From assembly GCA_038496445.1 (NCBI GenBank), contig JALMLS010000466.1:248001-312000 (forward strand): 64,000 bases of DNA, given 5' to 3'. Positions 24,894 through 38,884 of this stretch are shown piece after piece. Numbering within the stretch: position 1 is the first letter of the stretch; each line of letters begins with the position of its first letter. The stretch comes from Trichosphaerium sp. ATCC 40318 (lineage: Eukaryota > Discosea > Flabellinia > Trichosidae). The notes beneath the pieces are model-generated. The model saw only the letters and a list, made by a program, of their open reading frames with translations, had not been told where the DNA came from and searched no databases. The position numbers and the translations under genes are program-made.

Positions 24894-27628
24894 AGTTATT
24901 GGCTAGTTTTCTGTTCCTCAGACCAACGTAACTTTCCAAGTGGCAAACGCTTCCTTAAAGCTGTAAAGGCCTTTCTAACGTGTTTATGCCTAACAACACC
25001 GTCGTTGGCATTTTGATCTTCATGTTTTTGTACATCAGGGCTTCCAATTATTTGAAGCGCTTCTACAAAAGTGTCAGCCGTGGGTATCAAATTGTGAAAA
25101 AAAAAACATACTTGGGCTCTCATTGTCGAACATTATATCACAGATGTTTGAAAGGCCGTCAGCGAGTTTCTCGGAATCAGGATTATCCGGTAGAACTGTT
25201 GTATATTCTAAACTACTACCTGTAAAGCTTTGGTGAGCGAGGTATGAACGGAAAGTACTTTCTTATTTTTTTCTTGACGTTTTCGAACTAAAAAATAAGC
25301 TGTACCTTGTCTGACCTTGAATGCAACCTCTGATTTGTTTTTTTTTGATTTTGGTTTATTACTCATTGGTATAGGCAATACCTTTCTGTTTGGTAGTACC
25401 AATTTTTTCCGTATCATCGCCTGTACAGCTTTTCGTACTTGGTACTTTACTAAACCACAAAAAAGACAAAGTTAACAACCATAGTTGGAAGCTTTTAGGT
25501 AAAGAATACGCACGTGTATCAGCAGTCTTTTTAAGTAAGTGATTTTGACTACCTTTTCTACCAATCTCAACGTCAATACCCAAACTTAGCTCAGGCTCTA
25601 AAGAGAAAGATAAGCTACATCAAAAAAAAAGTTATTATTTACCTTTGTGAAACGCTAGTACGAGTTTATCAGACGGGAATGGCGGAATACGTATTGAAAC
25701 CTGTAGTGCAAATTTAGGAAAGAGTATACAATATGCTACGCAAATCGTACAGGTCCTGATAATTTCTCTAGCGAGATAGTCATGTTTGTTGCAATTTTTG
25801 CAAGGTTAGCCATCTGGAATGACAGCTGTACGACCAATCTTACTGATACAGTTAAACTATCAACCACTTCCATATCAGCGTTTATACACTAATACATAGA
25901 GTTAAAAGAGGAAGACAATATGTTATTTTATAGCCATCAAATAGAACGTACCAAATCGCCTGATTGGTCTTCATTCCCTGGTGTAACAAGTTGAATATTA
26001 CTCAATACTGGTGGTTTATTTAGAGCCAAATTAGTAATTACAACATCAGTCTGAGAAAAGTGAATAGTTAGTCACGTGATTGAATTTAAAAAAAAATCAG
26101 AAAGTTTAAAGAAAATAACTCACTACAAGAGACTGCAGATTCTTTTTCTCGATTTGTTTCTCGATTGCGCCAGCAATGCGCTTAAAAAGCATTGATTGTA
26201 TTTTCGTAGACTTGTTTAACGTAAGAAACATGCGGCTTAACAGAGAATTGAACCAGATTGCCTACAAGCAAACATTAATAAAAACCGAATTACGTTAATG
26301 CTCTAGTACCGATTCTTTGCCCTCTGACCATTCAGCAGGCTTCCAAGCTTTAACAGTTGTTAATTTACTCTAAAGGGACCTGTCAAGATATGAATTTTGC
26401 GAAAGAGTTGCTTACGTAGGACTCATAGCCACTGCAAAACTTTGAAAGAGCACCAGCCAATTCAACTTCTCGCCCTTTACAATAAACAAAGAGATAGAAT
26501 GTCTTGTGACTCTCAGAGAGCGTATTTGCAAGTGGATGGTAAATATGTGCTGCCATTACCTCGCTTGAAGAATAAAGGGTTAACGGTGCACGATAATAAT
26601 AATCGAAGAGATTTACCTGCCATTATGGTCAACAGTCGTTTGCTGACAAACACATCCTTTCAAGTAGAAACCAGTAGGTTTTATAGCTAAATGCAATGTT
26701 AGCATTATATATGGCTTAGCATATACAAAAGACATACCGGCCTGTTTGTCGACTTCTTTCTTTCTTCCACTCAAGTGCGTCTTAAACTAAAAAAACCGTT
26801 AACATTTCTTCAACTTCTTTGTTTGCAAGAAAAATAAAGACAACAAATACACGTGTAAAAACATAGAGTACTTTTCTCTCTTAAGATATTTCTCTAAGTG
26901 AAGAAAAGATACCATTTTCTTGAACAGTCTATTCTCACAAAAGAAAGAGGAAAAGTTCTTCATGTTAATGATGTTTTCAAGTGTGATATCAGAATTATAT
27001 ATACTTAGTAGACTCGCCTTCCTGTAGTATATACAATTTCCCTTTATCCATATTGTAACACTAGATGACCCTAATTTATTTGAGTCTCTAGATAAATGTC
27101 CAACTCCTTCAAAAGCAGTTTTCTTTTGCCAGTGTTCATCGATTATTTTATCAATAGATTTCATAGGCGTAGTGGTATTAGAAGCCTTCTTTTTTGACTC
27201 TTCTTTAGCTCTATTTTGTATAAAAAAGTCAGATCATGACACAGAGTCGAAACATAAAAAAAAGTACAAGAAAAAAATTAAATTGAAACTACAAAAAAGT
27301 ACACGTGAGTTGCACTACCAACGACGCTCCAAAAGTGAAATATAGAGTTAATAGGAAGGCCCATGAAGACTAAGAGAGTTATGAGAATAGATAACGGCCA
27401 GAATATCGAAGCCAGTATGAATCCTACGCCAAGGAAAGTGCTGTAGTAAAACCTAAAAAAAGAAATGTCACCTGCCGTTTTTTTGTGTTTTCTCCGTATG
27501 CTTAGAAAAGAGGATAGGTTGTAAAATGCTGAATTCGTTACGTACAAGCTTGCTACGAATAAAACCAACGCTATTATTGCAAATGATCCTGTAAGCCATT
27601 TTTTTATGCTTCCACGCGATTTAGCCAT
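24894..27628 (-). CDS. NVJ2/TEX2-like SMP-domain lipid-transfer protein
   Basis: The N-terminus (27628-27280) has at least two TM segments (SIKKWLTGSFAIIALVLFV; FLGVGFILASIFWPLSIL), which would anchor the protein in the ER. A PH-like region follows (VTIWIKGNCIYYRK...; FYLFVYCKGREVELAGALS). The SMP domain spans about 26340-25500: WSEGKESAIWFNSLLSRMF, TDVVITNLALNKPPVLSN, INADMEVVDSLTVSVRL, VSIRIPPFPSDKLVLAFHK. Order TM-PH-SMP is that of yeast Nvj2 and metazoan TEX2, which move lipids at ER contact sites. The C-terminal tail is basic and ends GKLRWSEEQKTSQ, TAA at 24894. About ten introns; a CACGTG sits 111 bp upstream of the ATG (27739-27744). Confidence 0.7.
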
Positions 27629-28067
27629 TTTATAAAGCGTGTGAAGGCGTTATTACGGCGGTTAAAGTGTTTTTGATTAAACTATATTACGGTAATACAG
27701 TCCGCTTCTAATAACACAAAAATTATTCAAAGGAGTACCACGTGTAAGAATAAAGCGAAATTGAACTACTTTAAAGACCATCAAAAATGATCAATAAATA
27801 AACATGGAAAAAACAATGCACGTACCGTTCATAAGCGCTCTAGAGGAAAAACTAGGAGATTCGGTACAATAGATTTACAAAAGGACGAATAACATTGACT
27901 TATCTGATTGTGGATTCGCAGGTTTTCGAGTAGTGGTCTTTTCTCCTAACGCATTCGATAGAGTATATGTATAGCGAAACCTACTGGGCTTCAACTAAAT
28001 GACACGGAACGTTTGGTACAAAGTCTGGATTACATTGAAGACTGTTTATTCGAGAGTACTCTACATT
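27629..28067. other. Intergenic region between SMP-protein gene and Vps10 gene
   Basis: It separates the 3' end of the Vps10 gene from the 5' end of the SMP-protein gene. It contains CACGTG at 27739-27744 and AT-rich runs. No supported coding sequence. Confidence 0.5.
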
Positions 28068-31000
28068 TTACGCAGATAATAAATCTACACCATCTTCGTC
28101 ATCATCATAATCAGTTGCAGAAACTCTTGTATAGTTATGATTTGATGAACCGCCAATACCAAGTGTATGAGAAAAGAAATTCTTGAACCTAAAAAGCTAT
28201 GAGCTTCGGAACAAAAAAACAATCAATCAGGGCGAATATTTGCGTACCTGTCACTCTTGCGCCATAGAAGCGCTACAGCAGCAACAATGACAATAAGTAC
28301 TATCAAGCAAAATACAATAATCAACACAACTTTCATAGCACTATTGTGCTTTATGGGAGTAGTTCCTCCATTGATAACTGCTGGAGCTTCTCCAGGAGCA
28401 GTAGATCCAGCGGTAGGAGGAACAGGTCTATTAGTTGAAGTAGTAGGTGCTATACTGGTAGGTTGTACAGTTGCTTCTCTGCTTGGTGGTACAGTCGTTT
28501 CTTCTGATGGAGAATACCTGCATTCTGCTGCACCTTTAGGCGGATTTTTCATTTCTCCTGAACACTTGAAGAGGTTAAAAAGGAACATCACTCAAATATA
28601 AGGGTACCTCAGTGCCAGCTAGTTTCCTCCATCCATATGGTACAGGGTATACTCCATTACAATATAATGAAGGCTTATAAGATTTGATACGAGTAACTTG
28701 GTCATCATCCTCCCAACAAGTGAAAATACAATTCTCTTCCTCTTCATCGTATTCAAAGCACTCAGCACTAAAAAACAAACACATTAAAATAGGATCACAA
28801 AAATCTTATACGTACCACTCGTAATCGGTGAGACTACATTCACAAACCTCAAATGTAGGTTCTACTTTATGGTCTGGACCATTATAACACTTAGAGTCAC
28901 GTTTTCTTCTCTTGTAAGTATCTTTTTTACCAAGGACGCATCGTGACCCAAAGAAGTTTGGTTCCCATACTTCGTAGTCTGTATCTGTACACTCCTTATT
29001 GAGCGCAGTTGTAAAATTAAGGTGTACGGCAACTGCTTTGCCTTGTTTGTTAGATCCTAACAACACAAACTCTCTAATATTGTGATCTAGTGCTACTTCA
29101 ACCTTGTAGATATCAATAGCTTCCGTAGAAAACTCACAACTTTCCCAAGAGTCACCCTAAAAGAAAAGTAAGACATCATCAAATAGAAGAAGGTATACCT
29201 CGTCAAGACTGTATAGAAATCTGTTATCGCTCTTTACATTATCGGTTAGTAAAATAATAGCACCATGGTTACCAATAGCAGCAGCCCTATAGACAGTAAA
29301 TTAATAAAAATATCATTGATAAAAATCCAAAACTAACCAATGTCCTGCTTCTACTTCTTGCCATGTCCAACCACCATCTCTGGAAAAGTATGTGTTTTGA
29401 TCAGACTGATCACTTGACATATGGCTACCAACATTGCCGCTTGCAATTATCATTCCTACGCGTCATGTTAATAAAAAGGTATAAAACAAAAACATTTTTG
29501 TTACCAACAGCGCTTTCTGGGGCTGAAAACGTTTGAAATAGATTATCACTGTTTAACAGGAATATGCCACATCCTCCCTAATCGTTAATTTAAATTTAAA
29601 GTCCTCACAGTAGCGAGCGAAGTGATAGAAATTGAAAAGATAAAAAAAACAATACTTACAGTGCACGAATAATGGTGACCATGACGGTCGACACTTGGAA
29701 CTCTAAGGCCCTGCCAAGCACCTCCTTCATTAGCAGAAATACTTGTTGTTATGGCATCTGTTTCTATAGGCGTTTCACCGCTTGGAGTATATTGGTTTGC
29801 AATATAAACGCCCTTAATGCTGTTGACGCTCTTAAAAGGAGCACCTCCAAAACTAGCCGGAACAAAAGGTAGGGAGCGAGAGAAATCCTCATCATAAGCA
29901 TTACTATGAAATACATCACCGTAAATAGTTTCATCTCCTCTAACTACTTGTATAAACAAAGAGTCCTGAAGCAAAAAATAAGCGAAATAAATACTAAAAC
30001 AACATGAAGGAAAAATCATAAAAAAGCTTCCAAACACATACCTTATCATCATCAAGAACGATAATATTACTGGTTTCGTATTCAATATTGTGTATCTCTG
30101 GAAAGTCCACAAGGTTTTTACTTTCACCAAGCGCCCTAACAACCCATATTTGTACATCAAGAGTATCATTCATGCTCTTTCTTGTTGTAACAAACATATC
30201 ATCAGGAGCTTCTGTGATTACTTTGTAGTTACAGACGTTCTCCAGAATAGTCTTTTTGGTAGTGAAAAAATCCGTACTCACTACCAACCTTGCGTCACAC
30301 ATAACACCTTTTTGTATTACCTCAACAGCATACATGGCATTCTTCATGTTAGGCATAGCAGATGCAAATCCTATTGGATAAAAGAAGTCCAAGACTCCAC
30401 TTCTACAAAATCCATTAGTATTTCGCAGTGACAAAGAATTGTAGCCTTACAAAGCACCATTGAATGGACGTAGCTCTTCCCAGGTTTGCGCGAAATCTGT
30501 TGTCTTATACAACATTCCTGTTCTCCAATGTACTGCAACAGCGATGGATGCGTTATACGGATGGACTTTTAAGGCATCAACTTCCTAGAATGGTGTTAGT
30601 ACAATCATGAGGCAAGTCAAGGCAAAATGAATACAACATCATACCTCTAACCAAGCTGCTCTAGTATACTCGGCTTTCTAAAAGAGTTGTTAACGTAAAC
30701 TGCGCTAGAACTGAATAGTTTACCTCACTAGTAGCATTCATTGTCGTGTAAAGACCATCGCCCAATGCGGTAATGAAGAGCATCATATTTGGATCCGCTG
30801 TAAAGAATATTTTGCCGATACCATTAGATTCTGCTACCTATCAAAACAATAAATCAGGTCAAAGGAATAGCAAGAATAAAAACGTACACCATCCATCTTG
30901 GCGTTAATAGATTCCTTTGTCCAGTGTGCACCACCGTCCACGCTCTTATATAGAGAACCTGATGAACTTCTAGTAAATTGTTAGCCACAAATCAACTTAA

Positions 31001-34000
31001 TAAAATTCATACTGAGACCACATAGCACTAAGAGAACCGTCGGTATACTTGTGCTGTTTCAAGTAAACCCTGCTGGAATCAAACACAGTTTCAGTAATGG
31101 CGACTTTATCAACACCACAAACTGATGTACGAACAGGTAATACGTCATGGTCTACAAAAAATAAACACGGATACAAGATAGCAAAAGAAAATGGGACTTA
31201 CGATCACATTCTTGTACAATAGGTTCCAAATGCGCTGTACTTCCATCTTGTTCACAAACGTTACCACTTATACGAACATATCCACGAGTTTCATTCCATG
31301 TTGTCGCAGTACCAAGAGCACACGCATGTGGAGGCATATTAGGGTCAAATCGATCGCAATCTTCATCATCTAGGATGCACTACAAATAGTATTAACGCTT
31401 TTTTTTATGTAAAGTGTAGATCGAACCTTGGCATCTTCAGATTCCTCATCAAGCTTGAAGCAATAGTCGCAACGGTAATCTGCTCTAGTGCACATCTACA
31501 AGAAGGGTTTAGTCTCATTAATAGAAAGCTTAGAGCATACACAGGTCTCATCTACAGTAAATGCAGAAGGATCGAAATCAAGCGGATTATGACATCGTCG
31601 ATCAGAGATGCGTCTAACGTATGAAATCTTTCTACCGTTCAAACATTGTCTGCTTCCATAAACGTCATCATGCGGAGACCATAGTTCGTAGTCAGAGTCT
31701 TCAGTGTTAGGAAGGTCATATCCGACACAGTATCTGTCGTGATAGTCACTAAAATCAAATTGCAAGAGCAGACCCTTAAAGAAATATTAGTACTTGAAGC
31801 TAGCCTCGATTATAGCATGTACCTCCCCATCGCGTTCGCCATAAGCAATGAACTTAGGAACGGTAGCGGAAGGTTCTGACACTATCTTAGTAATAGAAAC
31901 TCCATGCCCATCAAAAGAACAATTCTCAAAAGTCTTTCCGTGATCCCACGTGAACCTACATCACGAGATTAGAATCAATTCGTGTTATTTATCCTCAACG
32001 CACGATACTTCATCAACTGGCCCATCATTGCTTGCAATAAGTACAATACCACCATGATTAGCAACCTAAAGAAGAATACGCATTAATTAAGTGCTGTAGA
32101 TTAGAACAAGTTTCTAACCTCATAGACTTTGGATCCATTTTGTAGTTTAGACCATCTCCATCCAGCATTAGAACTAAAGTATGTGTTCGTGTCTGCTTCG
32201 TCATTTGACAAGTATTTCGATGAAGATCCTGTGCCAAGTATAATACCCATAGCATTCTTTCTAGTGTAAACCCCACTGAAGCTAGTAGTGCTCTTTCCAT
32301 GCAAATTAAGCACACACTAGACAGTGAATTAACAACGAAAAAACCTGAGCGAAAAACAAAGGCACATACCCCAGCAATGTCACCATCCTGGCAATCATGA
32401 TCTGGAGGAGTTAATAATCCCCACTCTCCACCAGCATCATAAGTAATCTTTGTTTGAATACCAAGTTGCTCGTCTTCCAATCCAAGCATGTACTGAAAAA
32501 AAAAGTGATAAGTTGTTGCTATTTCTCAAGTACAATACCTCATTTGCAATATAAATACCATGAAGGCCTTTAACTCTAGTAAAGTCCACACCATGATGCA
32601 TATTACGCTACAGATACAAATATTAAGCCTAGCCTAATGAGCATGATTTTACGTACGACGTTATGCTCCATTGTCAACGTGAACTTGTTCTCTATTAAAT
32701 CACTCTCATATAAAATACCCCAGTCCAAGTTATTGTATTGTACATTAATAAAAACATTTCCTTCGCTTGTATCCAATATAGTGTAACGCTATTAACAATC
32801 AATACACCAAACAAGATATGCCACTATCGTACAGATTCGCGTAAATGACCAGGAAACTTTACTTCAGTCCAAACATCTCCTCCAGTCTCTGAAGCTTTCA
32901 AAATGTTCCCATTTGCGCCATGCTAAGTAAAAAGTTAGCTAGACGCCTAGAACTCATCTCTGATAAAAGACATTACCTGAGCAGCTATAATTAGGGGACC
33001 AGAGTACTTTGAAACAATCACGCCAGAAAGAGATCCGTTAACGATTACATTGACGTTATTTGCGAAAAAGTCATCTGATCTTGTTAATATACGCTCCCCA
33101 GAAGGCTTTTCAAGCCAGTTTCCTGTCTTCTCTGAGAATTCAGCGATGTAAATCTAAAAAGACAATATGTAACTATTTGAGTACAAAAGTTTTTGCTTTG
33201 ATCTCGGTTCGTACGCGTTCTTTTGGTTCTGTCGACTTGTCATACTGTGGTTGGCCCCACCATAGTCCCCAGTGAGGTTGTATGTACGTTCTAATGACCT
33301 TCCAAGTAAGACCCATATCGGTACTTAGGACAGCCTAGTAGAGAAAGAAATACGCTTAGTGGTGTATTTTGTAAAGTGATGAAACGTTGCAAGTTTGGCT
33401 TTTGGGTTGTACCTTTACTGAGCAATTAAAATGGCCAAAACCTCTACACTGCGTTCCATCCTCTGCTAGTAACCAAGAGCCAACGGTTGGATGAGTTTTA
33501 ATGTTTTGCACAGTAAAACCTGGCGTAGTTAGTTGCCATGTTACGCCACTATCTATTGACGTGTAAACGTTCTCTCCCTTGTTTAAGTGTCAACAAGGAG
33601 AATTACAAAGTTCAAAGCGTACGTTTGTACTTAGCACACAAACGTGCTCCTTGTCTACGCCAATATGAACAGATGCGATGTCTTCTGTGACGCTTGCTTC
33701 TAAAGCGAAAGTTTTACCGTGGTTCCGGCTCAAATACAACTTATTCAACGTTGTAAGCACTATTACAACCTACAACTATAGTCAATACAATATTTTAACC
33801 GTTTTTCGGGTTAGTGCCTCATTCGATTTGCCTGTCCAATAAATGTCGCGTACAGAGCCATCTAATGAACTCTACATATACTATAAGCTTAAAAATAAAA
33901 CTAAACAAAAAAACTTTCCTCAGAAACGGTTACTTTATGATCAGCACATGGTGCAGTATAAATAGCGCATGCGCAAAACGCGACAAGCAAAATTACCGCT

Positions 34001-34008
34001 CGTTGCAT
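28068..34008 (-). CDS. VPS10: Vps10/sortilin-type sorting receptor with two VPS10 domains
   Basis: Start ATG 34008 with signal peptide MQRAVILLVAFCACAIYTA. Two successive VPS10 beta-propeller modules follow, each closed by the cysteine-rich 10CC region. The first 10CC is at about 31770-31180 (RYCVGYDLP, QCLNGRKISYVRR, CVCSK, CILDDEDCDRFDPN). The second is at about 29066-28600 (DYEVWEPNFFGSRC, GKKDTYKRRKRDSKCYNG, EVCECSLTDYEW). A Thr/Pro-rich stalk precedes one TM segment (VVLIIVFCLIVLIVIVAAVAL). The cytosolic tail is short and has an acidic dileucine-like DGVDLL before TAA at 28068. The two-domain layout is that of yeast Vps10/Pep1, which carries hydrolases from Golgi to endosome. More than 20 introns. 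The 5' propeller exons (33,300-34,000) are less certain than the rest. Confidence 0.85.
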
Positions 34009-34200
34009 CGCCCTGTGCCTTAATTTTCTAAATCTAGAAGATTGTGTTAAGTAAGAGTTCAAACCGTTGCAACAAAGTTTAAGTCAGCAAGTGATTACGC
34101 AAAAGATATTGAGTAGTGACTGGCGCTACAGCTTAGGTCGTAAAATGTTTCTTTGATTAACTTTAATAAATAAATACAAACAAGTGTAATGGTAACTAAA

Positions 34201-37200
34201 CTATTCTTCTACAAATTTTCTTGTTTTCCTGCGAGTTACTTTTCTTTGCTGATTTGGTACACCTCTCATTGTTCTTCTACTAACCGTTGATCTGAGTCTT
34301 CTCATTGATGCTTTTTTGTTTATCTTCCTATTGCCACTTGCGCCCATAGTGCCAACAAGTGATGCAACAAGATCTTGTCTGCTTGTCCTAAAATAATGTG
34401 AACAAATTGGAAGTAAAATTTGCTTGTACTTCGCCATCTTCTTCTTTATAGCAACACGTCTCTTTTTCCTTGCTTCGTCTCTTTCTCTTTGCATATTATC
34501 TTTATTAGCTCTCTAGATAATAATCAGAGGCAACATTGAACACACAACAGACCTCATAGGCATCAGCAAAGGCACCAAAATGACCAAAGAAAACTTCTGG
34601 TGTCACACTGTTATCTTCTCCAAAAAACATTCTTGCACGTGCAAAAGTTGTCATCATATCTGCATATTCCTCTTCTAGCTTTGTAATAGTTTCTTTGAAG
34701 CGTGGTGAAGCCTCCTAACACAAACAATAAGTACTTGTACGGTCGAAAAAAAAATAAAGCCAATACCATAAGCGTTGCAGTATGAGTATCGTTTGGCGTT
34801 ATCTGCTTAATCTTAGGTAACACTTCATAGATCTTCTTGAATAGAGACGATAAGGATGCAATATCAGCACGTATAGTATCAGATGAGACTGGCGTGCCAT
34901 GTTAGATTCTCAGTGTGAAAAAAAAAACAAGAGAAGAAGTTATACTTGCCTGTCAATGCCTCTCTTATCATTTTGAATTCCTTTTCAAAATTAACTTTTG
35001 GAAGCTTGTTGCGCATATAATTAGCCAACCAATGCATTAATGTCAAACCTCCTGTGGCCTTGGTATCTTGTAGCTTATTTCTCAAAATAAGAAAAAAAGT
35101 GGATTAGATAGATATTTTACCTTTGCAAGCGAGGCAAGCTTGAATCCTTGATAGTTCCCTCTGAACGTTGAATTATTTATAAAATTACCTATTTGAAGAA
35201 TAACCTACGTTTACAGGGTTAAACTGATTGAGAAAGGGTTTGAAGTGAGGTACACCTACTTTAAATAAAAGCTGAAAGTTCTTTGATTTCAACACCCTCC
35301 TGCAAGCTCCTTTCAGGATTACAATCAACTAATCGTAAAAATAAGCTCTTTTATAGTGTCGGTATGATGTACGCACAGGTTTAACCTCTTCAACTTTTGA
35401 AGGAAACTGCACATAGTACATAAATCCTTGTAATCGCTCAGCCATCATAGGAACAGCCAAAGTCTAAAAAAATAAGCTATCATCCAAGTTTGGGTTCTGT
35501 AACATACCTTCATACAAAAGCGTTCAGCGGCACCTAATAGTTGAGGATCGTTTTTAGCTTTTATGTAGTCGTTGATGGCTTCGGCCTAGTTTTCAATTTT
35601 AATCACGTGAACAATAAAAAGTAAAGTAAAAAAACAAGATCGTACATCTTCTTTTGAAGGTAGCTGATTCAATAGAGCCTTTACAGACTCCATATCAGTG
35701 AATAACTTTGAATCAAGCGCCAATATGCCATTGATAATATCGTCATGAGACTTTCCTTTATACTTAGATAAAATAATAGCTAACAAGAGTTGTTAGAAAA
35801 CTAGCTGGTAAACAAAATATGTCTAACCCAAGTTTTGAGCTTTCTGACCACTGATAAGTTTTAGTGATACTTTTTGTTGCGTAGGGTTTGCAGTTTTTTT
35901 CTTAGCAACCTTTGCAGCGAAGGTTGTTTCAATATCTTTGAAGTCTATCTCAAACTCCTTGAAAAAAGTCACTATTGATCAAAGTCAACAGAATGCCTTA
36001 CCGTATCAGGTAACGAAGCGAATACGGTATCTTTGATCTTATTAGGAGGAACCTAAAGACGTCTTAGCAAGTAAAATCCTCCTCAATATTACGTCACCTT
36101 CGCCCACATGTATCCTTTCAATTTTGGTCCAGATCGTTTAGCTCCAGGAGCGCCTGGAGGAAGAGGTGCTCCGGGCGGTGGAGGTGCACCAGGAACTCCT
36201 GGTACTGGTGGTGGAGGGGGTGCATTTGGAGCTGGTGGAGCTGGCGGTGGAGGAGGTGGTGGCGGAGGTGCTGCAGCTGCTGGAGGTTCTTCTTTTGTTG
36301 GTTCTGGTACCTTCTCAGGCATTTCAGATTGTTCTTCCGCTAGTACAAACATTAAGGGGACTTTGTCCAAGAAACCTGGTTAGTAGTACCATCAACTAAT
36401 GAATCTTCTTCATCATTTATATCTACAACTGTACTGTCTGCAACGTCTTCATGAAGCTTGTCCCATTGTTTCATTGCTGTCAAAGCATCATCGTCATCAT
36501 TGCTATCATCATTGCTGTCGTCTGTTCCTTGTTGGTCATTGTCTCCTGTAGCTGGTTTGTCCTCCTCTTCTGGATCACCACCATCTGTACCTGGTAGTAA
36601 TTATTGACATACTGAAGAGAAGACTTGCTTACCATTGAAAATATCATCGTATTCAAGTCGGTCGTTTACAAGCTTGCCTACATTTGTCATTTGAGCAGTC
36701 AAAATTGGCTTGACCTAGTTTTTGTCTCCGAGCTGAATCATCTACTTTTCCCTCTCCCTGACGAGCGTTTACAGCAGTGTTTACTACGTATTCATCCACT
36801 TGCTCCCAAAAAGAAATGCTAAATAAAAGAAAACAGTTAGCTTCTTTGTCGGCGTTAAATGAGACATACCATGACCTGTGGTCATTTGGTATAAGTACCA
36901 AGTGTCTTACTATACTGTAAAGAATATCCGAATTACCAAGTTCGTCTAGAGATTGCTTCAAATACGTCACCATTTCTCCCAAAGAACTTAACATAAAGTC
37001 AAAAAACTGCAGTACTTTTAAGGTATTATATGTACTCTGGGTTGACTTTCTCATTCTTGTATAAATTAATCATCTCGTCTACATCTCTCTCCATTTCATA
37101 CTCAAACAAATCTAGGATTGTTATTTATAAATAATTTATTGTGAAATGAGATGCGTACCAACTTGCGTGTCAAGGTCAATCTGTAAATCTGGAGAATCCA

Positions 37201-38884
37201 TTTTTAATTTCTTGAGTTCCTGAATACGAAAATAAAAAATTTAAGTAACCAGAAAATAACAAGGTCATACCGTGATTGTTTCTTGCATGCCTAGTTGCAT
37301 AAATTCCTTACGTATACCACTACGCACTACAACGTCCTCATGTGTGTTGATGAGACTGTTTATGAATAGGAAGAAATCGAGCTAAAAGTACAATCAATAA
37401 ACTGAGCGCTGCAATAAAACACGTCGTTCTCACTTGCCTGTAGCCTTATATTCTTTTCTGACTGAAATTTTTGAAATATTAACTCGAACCTAGTAGAATC
37501 TGGATCACATAGTTTATCAAAAGACGTCGTTATTAGCCTAAATAACTGTAAAAAAAAATTTCAAAAAAAGACTTGATTACTCTGGTCCAGTTGGGAATAA
37601 CAGAACGACAGTAAGTGCTTGTAGTAGAAGTGATCGCCCTTTTTCTGTAAGTTTTCGGTGGCTCATGCATCCAAGTATTGCTTCGATATTAGGTTCTGTC
37701 AATAATTCTTCAAAAGACGGCTATATCACGTGATAAATAAGAAAAACTTTTCAACTCATCAAAACTTACTGGATACAATCTTAACAGTGTTGCAGTTGTG
37801 GAAATTAGTTTTTCAAGCATATCAGTCACCTTAATATCGCCCGGTATAGACCTCCTGTACAATGGTTAGTCGCGAAATAAATAAAAAATACAAAACGCGC
37901 TTTTTTTCACTTAGAAGCTTCACAAGTAAGTCTATCAATATTTGTAGGCCTTTCAAGTCAACAAATGATTTTAACCACGGCTCAGGGTTCGCTTGAAACC
38001 TCTCCACTAAGATATCTAGCTCTTCCAAAGTAGGATAATCTTTTTTTTTCTGTATAGTCTGTTAACTCTACCAGACTTACTGATAAACACTTACCAGAAC
38101 TCCTACGCTACAAATATGTTAAATAAACATTCACAGTTATAAAACTTGTACTCACCTATGTGCTGGCATCTCTTCCTCATAGAGACGTACTTGTTGTACG
38201 CCAACATCAAAATCTAAAGCAATAAATAAAAAATAAAATGACGACATCACGTGCCAACTGCAACAACTTGTAATTTAATGACAACACCATTTTTTTTAAT
38301 CATAATAGACTTTCTTTTTCCCTAACACCAAAAAAACAGGATAATTAGACTCAACCCAATAAGTACAAAAAGAGCTTTGGCGTACTTTATTTAACTCTAA
38401 CGATGTAATACGAAGTTTCTGAACAGGTAGAGCAATAGGAGACTTATTTCTAACCACTATCATTGGAGAAAAAGCGACGTAGTCGTTATCAATATCATTA
38501 AATCTTATCCTAAACGATCGTTACTACAAAATTAATATCACGTGACCGATAAAAACTGAAAGTACTTACTTTCTTGTAGCGTTAAAGGTAAACTTGCCAT
38601 TTCTCATTTTTTTGGTCTAAACAGGCGTTAACTAAACGTTTGAGCGGCATCTACTTCAAAAAAGGCAACAAGATTACTAATAGTATTTAAAGAGTATTCT
38701 ACTATTGTATTTCGAGTACACGTGCCTTAGTAAGAGCGTCAATACCGCAGCACGTGATAGTAATGTAAGAAGAGCATTGGGCAACAAGACTATCGCTTTT
38801 TCTATGTTGAAGCAAGTCTCGCGTGCTTGGCTGTACTACAGGTGGGTACGTAGCGTCTACGATCTTAACCACAAGCGTGGGCAT
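34201..38884 (-). CDS. Formin (GBD/FH3 - FH1 - FH2), DRF type
   Basis: Start ATG 38884 (MPTLVVKIVDA). The first ~150 residues look C2-like (SYITITCCGIDALTKARVLE, FRIRFNDIDNDYVAFSPM). The armadillo GBD/FH3 region follows (ILVERFQANPEPWLKSFVD, LKGLQILIDLL). The FH1 polyproline is at 36290-36130. The FH2 domain runs from about 36120 to 34520 (KLKGYMWAKV, VSLKLISGQKAQNLG, ILQIGNFINN, GFKLASLAK, TLMHWLANYM, FFGEDNSV). The C-terminus is very basic (RKKRRVAIKKKMAKYKQIL, TVSRRTMRGV) and ends KFVEE-TAG; this could be a DAD-like or microtubule/actin-binding tail. Formins nucleate and elongate unbranched actin filaments, and the GBD/FH3 layout implies Rho-GTPase control. All FH2 exons join in frame. Confidence 0.85.
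36130..36290 (-). repeat. FH1 polyproline tract
   Basis: A GC-rich CCT/CCA/GCT-type repeat on the coding strand encoding runs such as PPPPPPPAPPAP and PPPPGAPLPPGAPG, the profilin-binding FH1 segment of the formin. All three reverse frames are open through it, which produces spurious Gly-rich ORFs on the plus strand. Confidence 0.85.
37727..37732. promoter_or_regulatory. Intronic CACGTG (formin), in shared context CACGTGATAAATAA
   Basis: The same extended string occurs at 15798. About 45 CACGTG hexamers are spread across the window, many in introns. Confidence 0.4.

Noticed and set aside
36108-36399. Glycine/alanine-rich ORFs on the plus strand
   Set aside because: Antisense of the formin FH1 polyproline tract; repeat composition keeps all frames open.
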